From the NCBI GenBank assembly GCA_023512835.1, contig CM042085.1, positions 36,968,324-37,032,323 of the forward strand: DNA of 64,000 nt, written 5' to 3'. Position 1 is the first letter of the stretch. Each line of letters opens with the position of its first letter. Below are positions 60,020 to 64,000 of this stretch, piece after piece. The stretch comes from Taxillus chinensis (taxonomy: Eukaryota > Streptophyta > Magnoliopsida > Santalales > Loranthaceae). The translations under genes were made by a program, and so were the position numbers. The notes beneath the pieces are model-generated. The model did not search any database. It saw only the letters and a program-made list of their open reading frames with translations, and had not been told where the DNA came from.

Positions 60020-61977
60020 TGTAATGACCCGTGTGTAACCCATGTGTAAGAAGTTAACCACAAACACCTTGGATGTTGGTGCACAAGTGTGAGGTAAGAG
60101 ATGAGCCCAAGAGGGGACTTTTGGGAGGTGCATGTGACAAGTGGTAACGTACCTTTCTGCCCTAGGAAGATGCTATGCGTTTACAAGGCGGTTTTAAGTC
60201 GTTTTGGCTGATCTTGGAGCTCACTTTTGACCTAGTAGATGGCCTCAAACAATTGGCGTGCAAGAACAAAAGTTTCTTAGAATGAGGTCCTCTATCTACC
60301 ACAGAAATTTCAGAGCATTTGGAGCTGAACGTGAATTCACCCATTTCACGTGCAAGCATATTTTTGCTCCTCAGGCCTCTACAAGATGCAAGGAGACTTG
60401 TGGTGAAGTTTGAGTGCATTTGGAGCTGCACGCCAATTGGGGAATTGGCGTGCAAATTGGCGTGCAGGCATATTTTTGCATGGTTCCCTTGGTTTTGTCA
60501 TTCTAATGACCTTTCTCCAAAGGACCATGTTGAAATTCCGAGTATTTTGGCCTATATGGGTGCGGATAGGTACTAACTTGTGTGATCAAAACTACGTCGT
60601 TTTGATCCTGGGTTTACTTAATCAAAACTACATCGTTTTGATGTGGATGGTGTCTATATAAGGAGGGCTTGAGTTTGAGTTTAGGGTTCTTGTGTTCCTT
60701 TGCTGCCGCTGCCTGCGAGAGAGAGAGAGAGCTAGAGAGAGAGAGGGAAGGGGAGTTCTTGGTTCTCCGCCGGAGCATCTTGCGTGGGGAGGACGGCGTT
60801 TGGCGCGGGAGCAAGGAAGATCTCGCTTTAAGGTAGGGGTTCTGTTCTTCCTAAACCCTCCTCTCGTCCTAGGGTCCTAGGGCGAAATCTGGGTCGTATC
60901 TGTTTATATATTTATATGTAAATTCATATAGGTGTGATCTCCTATATGAATGTTGGCCTTCAATGGCGTGTTGTTTGGATATATGTATATATGCCTGCCA
61001 AGTGTTTGACATAATGCCTGTGAGGCCGTGCATGTTATGTGTTTGAGGTAATGCCTGTGAGGTCGTGCATGTTATGTGTTTGAGGTAATGCCTTGTGAGG
61101 CCACGCACGTCCAGTGTGTTAGATTATGTCTGTGTGGGTGGGTTTATGAGCTTGTGGATATATGCATGCTAAGTGTTCGATGTTATTCCGGTGTGACCGA
61201 GCATACTAAGTGTTTGATGTTATGCATGTATGGCCATGTGTGCTTTGCGTGTTTGCTTGTACACCCGGTGGCTGTGGAAGCCCGGGACTGTTTTGTGGAA
61301 CCCGGTGGTTGTGGAAGCCCGGGACTGTTTTGTGGAACCCGGTGGTTGTGGAAGCCCGGGGACTTTTTGTGGAACCCGGTGGCTGTGGAAGCCTGGGACT
61401 GTTTTGTGGAACCCGGTGGTCGTGGAAGCCCGGGACTATTCTTGTAACCCGGTGGCCGTGGAAGCCCGGGAGTGTTTATGTACCAGCCCGTGTATGATTG
61501 CATTTGCTATTATAGCCTGTAACTACATCTGGTGGAATAATTGTAACACGACACGGCACTTGTACACAAGGCATGTAGATATTAGGTGCATGGGATGGGT
61601 TGGGGAGACATGATCCCTACGAGCCGTGGTTGCTCACCCCTCCTACCATGTTGTTTTCTTTACAGGAACCTACAGGCGTTAGGTGGGAACACCAAGGTGG
61701 AAGACCATCTCCATTTTATTGTTTATTTCAGTAATGTAATTTTATGATTTATGTAACCCCAGGGTGGGAAATGTACTAAGGGATTGAATTGTAATAAGGA
61801 ACATGGTTGTTTTGTGAACCTTTGATATGTGGAATTAAATAAAGATGTGGCTTGTTTGATTTATTGTAATTGTTAGACTTGTTTGTGGCATCCAGTAATC
61901 CAACCCCATTGCCCTCCGTGTGGGTGAATGGGGAGTCACGTACCGGTTTCCTCGGGTTGGAAATCCGGGGCGTGACA
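60020..61977 (+). repeat. 3' LTR of the gypsy element at 53490
   Basis: 1958 bp, nearly identical to the 5' LTR. Inverted repeat 60428-60453, TATA box 60654-60661, hairpin 60923-60950, six repeats at 61263-61470. Confidence 0.92.
61263..61470 (+). repeat. 36/37-bp tandem repeat, six copies
   Basis: 3' LTR counterpart of the array at 54725-54935, same copy number. Confidence 0.9.
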
Positions 61978-62209
61978 GATCATGGCATACCATAAACATC
62001 TTCATGCGAGCTTTCCACTGGGAGAAAAGTTCAGGTGTGAATTTGGGCGGTTTCGTCAGAGTAAAACCAGAACTCCGTGGTTGAGGAGCGGCGGCAGCAG
62101 CAGGTTGAGGTGGGTCGACGTTTTCACTGCTGCTTCGATTTGGGATGGGCTCTTGTGCACCTCCGGAGTTAAGGCGAGTGTTGAATAGCATACTTCTTTC
62201 TTCGGCCAT
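61978..62209 (-). pseudogene. copia gag, N-terminal part
   Basis: ATG at 62207-62209 (MAEERSMLFNTRLNS), 46 bases after the primer-binding site. Ala/Pro-rich leader, then the conserved copia gag phrase PPKFTPELFSQWKARMKMFM. Cut by the gypsy element at 61977 (TSD GATCA). Its frame continues correctly at 53489 on the far side, so the insertion is the only break here. Confidence 0.82.
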
Positions 62210-62254
62210 TGCTTAGAGTAAAAGAGTGGATCTCTACTTTTGAACAAATAGACT

Positions 62255-62266
62255 GCTCTGATACCA
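62255..62266 (-). other. Primer-binding site of the copia element
   Basis: TGGTATCAGAGC on the minus strand, two bases inside the LTR end at 62269; iMet-tRNA type. Confidence 0.88.
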
Positions 62267-62268
62267 CT

Positions 62269-63681
62269 TGATGGTCCCTTGGAGCCTAAAGGGGGGGGGG
62301 TGAATAGGCTCTTATCGAAACTCTTTTATTCTTTTAAGGCACTGCACTAATCTAGTTAAGTGAAAGAATCACTGCAGAAGTAACCAGATAGTGGAAGTAT
62401 TTTGTTTTATTATCAAGAGATAATTACAACAAAATAGAAGCAACTCTCTTACACTCTGTTTTACAAAAGGGATTCACACACTAACCTAGTTTGTATCTTT
62501 GAGCTCTTGTACATGCACAGAATTAATTCAGGCTAATTCACTCTCCTTTTTGCCCCACCTTTTTCACACATATACAAGTATGGATATTTATACAAACGTT
62601 CCTAAGAGACAACCTCGGAACTTAAAGTTCCGGAATGCGTTCAGCACTAACTGTTCCTCGGTAATCTCTCTGTCTTGACTGCTGCGGCTTGTGGAGCTCA
62701 AGATCTTGGGTTTGAAGAATATAAGTGCATTTGTGAGTTCCCAAATACAATTGAGGTTGTGTCCACATATTCGGGTGATCCACATGTAAGATTCTTCAGG
62801 TATTCAATAAGTTTGTCTTACATCGGGACGCCACGAGCTGATAACTTTAAATGCGGTGAGTTGAAGTAGTGTCTTCTTGGTCCGGTGTAATTTTCCTTAC
62901 TCCGTTGCTAATGAAGCTCGGAACCTTACTCCGTGTTAGTGGTTGCTTACTCCGTATCTATTTAGTACTGGAATCCTTAGTCCGTGACAGCGCTTTCTTA
63001 CTCCGCATGTAAGTTCCTTACTCCGTATGTAAGTTCCTTACACCGGGCGAGTCTTGAAAAGTCGGATGACTTATTCCGTGTCAGCGCTTTCTTACTCCGC
63101 ATGTAAGTTCCTTACCCCGTATGTAAGTTCCTTACTCCGGGCGAGTAAGATATCCGGATTCCTTACTCCGCATCTAGTTTCCTTACTCCGTGTGAATAAG
63201 GACTCGGATCCTTATTCCGCATCAATACTTCCTTACTCAGCATGTATGAAAGACTCGGATGCCTTACTCCGTGTCTTCTTCACTTTAGTTCGCTTGAGGG
63301 GAAGACTTAACTATTTAACTCCATTTCAATCCTTTTGCTTCGTGCGACCTCGTTGACCAAGACTCTTACTCCGCATTAGTTTGACTTAGTCCGTTTGAGG
63401 TACTTAGGAACATATTCAGCAATCCGTAGCCTTTAAGTTCTTAGTCCGCACGAATGTTCCTTATTCCGTATGTATTTGTGACTTGGTTATTTACCAAGTG
63501 TTTGACGACACTCACTCTTGTCCGGATCAGGATTATGTATCCTGTCCTTAGCTTTGCTCTCACGAGTGCATCTCTGGATTAGTAACATATCTTCTGCAAT
63601 GATCAAATAAACACAAAAGATCTCAGATCAAATTACATAAGGCTTTATCAGTATTATCCAAATTCTGGGTTTGATCCAACA
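62269..63681 (-). repeat. 5' LTR of the copia element
   Basis: 1413 bp, same ends as the 3' LTR and a run of 10 G. Next to the primer-binding site on its left. U3 is the right-hand part (63681 down to about 62590), R/U5 the left. Confidence 0.92.
62585..63470 (-). promoter_or_regulatory. Copia LTR promoter: TATA box and CTTACTCCG array
   Basis: TATAAATA on the minus strand at 62585-62592. Upstream in transcription sense, about twenty close matches to CTTACTCCG (plus-strand reading) are spaced mostly about 20 bases apart between 62896 and 63470, many within a TTCCTTACTCCGTATGTAAG unit. Such repeated short boxes in U3 usually act as enhancer elements; the factor is unknown. Confidence 0.6.
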
Positions 63682-64000
63682 TCCGCCTTGATGCATATGA
63701 GAACGCAAGAATTTATAAGAAGCGGACAAAAAGGTGGCATGATTCTCACATACAACGGTGCCAGATTAACGTGGGAGATGAGGTTTTGCTATTTAACTCT
63801 TCTTGGGGAAGTTAAAGTCTCGTTGGAGGGGACCTTACCGTGTTCTTTCGGTGTCCCCACATGGAGCCGTTGAAATATGGAGAGAGTCAACCAGCGCGTT
63901 CAAGGTAAATGGGCAGCGGTTGAAGGTCTACCATCCACGACAGCCCCTGAACCCAGTAGAGGTGCACAACCTTGCAGTTCCTTCCTTGTCCACCTGAATC
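63682..64000 (+). pseudogene. Athila-like gypsy integrase fragment (right half)
   Basis: After TSD TCCGC (63682-63686), LDAYENARIYKKRTKRWHDSH continues the left half without loss. [12 protein letters not shown], then in the next frame [25 protein letters not shown] (the GPY/F block) and [13 protein letters not shown] close the integrase. One frameshift near 63800. Runs off the window. Confidence 0.82.

Larger units (their letters stand above)
53490..61977 (+). mobile_element. Two-LTR gag-only gypsy element inside copia gag, TSD GATCA
   Basis: 8488 bp. LTRs at 53490-55440 and 60020-61977, PBS at 55444-55455, PPT at 60008-60019, GATCA at 53485-53489 and 61978-61982. The interior holds a broken gag with zinc knuckles and scraps of the pol C terminus, without RT or integrase. 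Cleanest example of the family here, and it shows that the gag-only type inserted as such with a normal target duplication, presumably using enzymes from an autonomous Tekay-type relative. Confidence 0.92.
38476..63681 (-). mobile_element. Large Ty1/copia element, Sirevirus-like, with extra 3' ORF; hosts three gypsy insertions
   Basis: LTRs at 62269-63681 (5', minus orientation) and 38476-39911 (3'), flanked by TSD TCCGC inside the Athila integrase. Order along the minus strand: PBS, gag with zinc knuckle and coiled coil, DSG protease, integrase, RT, RNase H, spacer, a 910-codon extra ORF, PPT. The copia order PR-IN-RT-RH is clear. Subtracting the insertions at 41579-43300, 45482-47373 and 53490-61977 with their duplications leaves about 13.1 kb, large for copia and in the range of Sireviruses, which also have extended gag and an extra ORF after pol. 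By eye the LTRs differ at about twenty positions plus one 19- to 20-bp repeat unit, so insertion is fairly recent. Confidence 0.9.

Overview
The window is nuclear DNA from a flowering plant, probably a woody eudicot; I cannot name the species from sequence alone. The evidence is a spliced pectin-pathway gene with GT-AG introns, LTR retrotransposons primed by plant initiator-Met tRNA, and long AT-rich intergenic DNA. It falls into two unequal parts. Positions 1-7,500 hold the 3' part of a GAUT13/14-type galacturonosyltransferase gene (four exons, plus strand). One apparent single-base deletion lies in exon 3, just after the DDD metal-binding motif. Intron 1 carries an antisense LINE fragment. 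From 6,824 to about 9,170 there is only 3' UTR and AT-rich spacer.

From about 9,180 to the right edge the DNA is a stack of nested LTR retrotransposons with no recognisable host gene. In order: (1) a decayed Ty3/gypsy chromovirus of Tekay/Del type, plus strand, about 9,987-24,386; gag, protease, RT, RNase H, integrase and a chromodomain-like C terminus are readable but broken by stops and frameshifts. (2) A gag-only relative (13,829-22,587) sits inside its RNase H/integrase junction. (3) A second gag-only relative (24,387-36,250) contains two solo LTRs. (4) An orphan 3' tail plus LTR follows (36,251-38,112). (5) A fragment of an Athila-like gypsy integrase starts at 38,113 and resumes at 63,687. 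(6) The two Athila halves are separated by one large Ty1/copia element (38,476-63,681, minus strand, target duplication TCCGC). That copia element has itself received two solo gypsy LTRs and one two-LTR gag-only gypsy element (53,490-61,977).

The copia element is about 13.1 kb once its insertions are discounted and resembles the Sirevirus lineage. Downstream of pol, in the env position, it carries an extra reading frame of about 910 codons (44,513 down to 40,054). One internal TAG and one solo LTR interrupt it, and the frame is exactly preserved across the LTR. Its N terminus resembles a plant-transposon-associated domain, its middle is low complexity with a coiled coil and a basic patch, and its C terminus has the H-D-Q-C arrangement of a Ulp1/SENP-type (C48) cysteine protease. 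This is the best candidate here for an undescribed system. The same element has a roughly 290-bp inversion between RT and RNase H and a U3 array of about twenty copies of CTTACTCCG.

The gypsy LTRs share one architecture despite sequence divergence: a 26-nt inverted repeat in U3 (11-bp arms, 4-nt spacer), paired ACGT-core palindromes, a TATA box, a GA tract, a covarying hairpin, GCC-N5-GGC tandem repeats, and a TGTAATGACCCG...GGCGTGACA terminus. The internal 26-nt repeat and the hairpin change in a compensatory way between LTR subfamilies, which suggests selection on structure.
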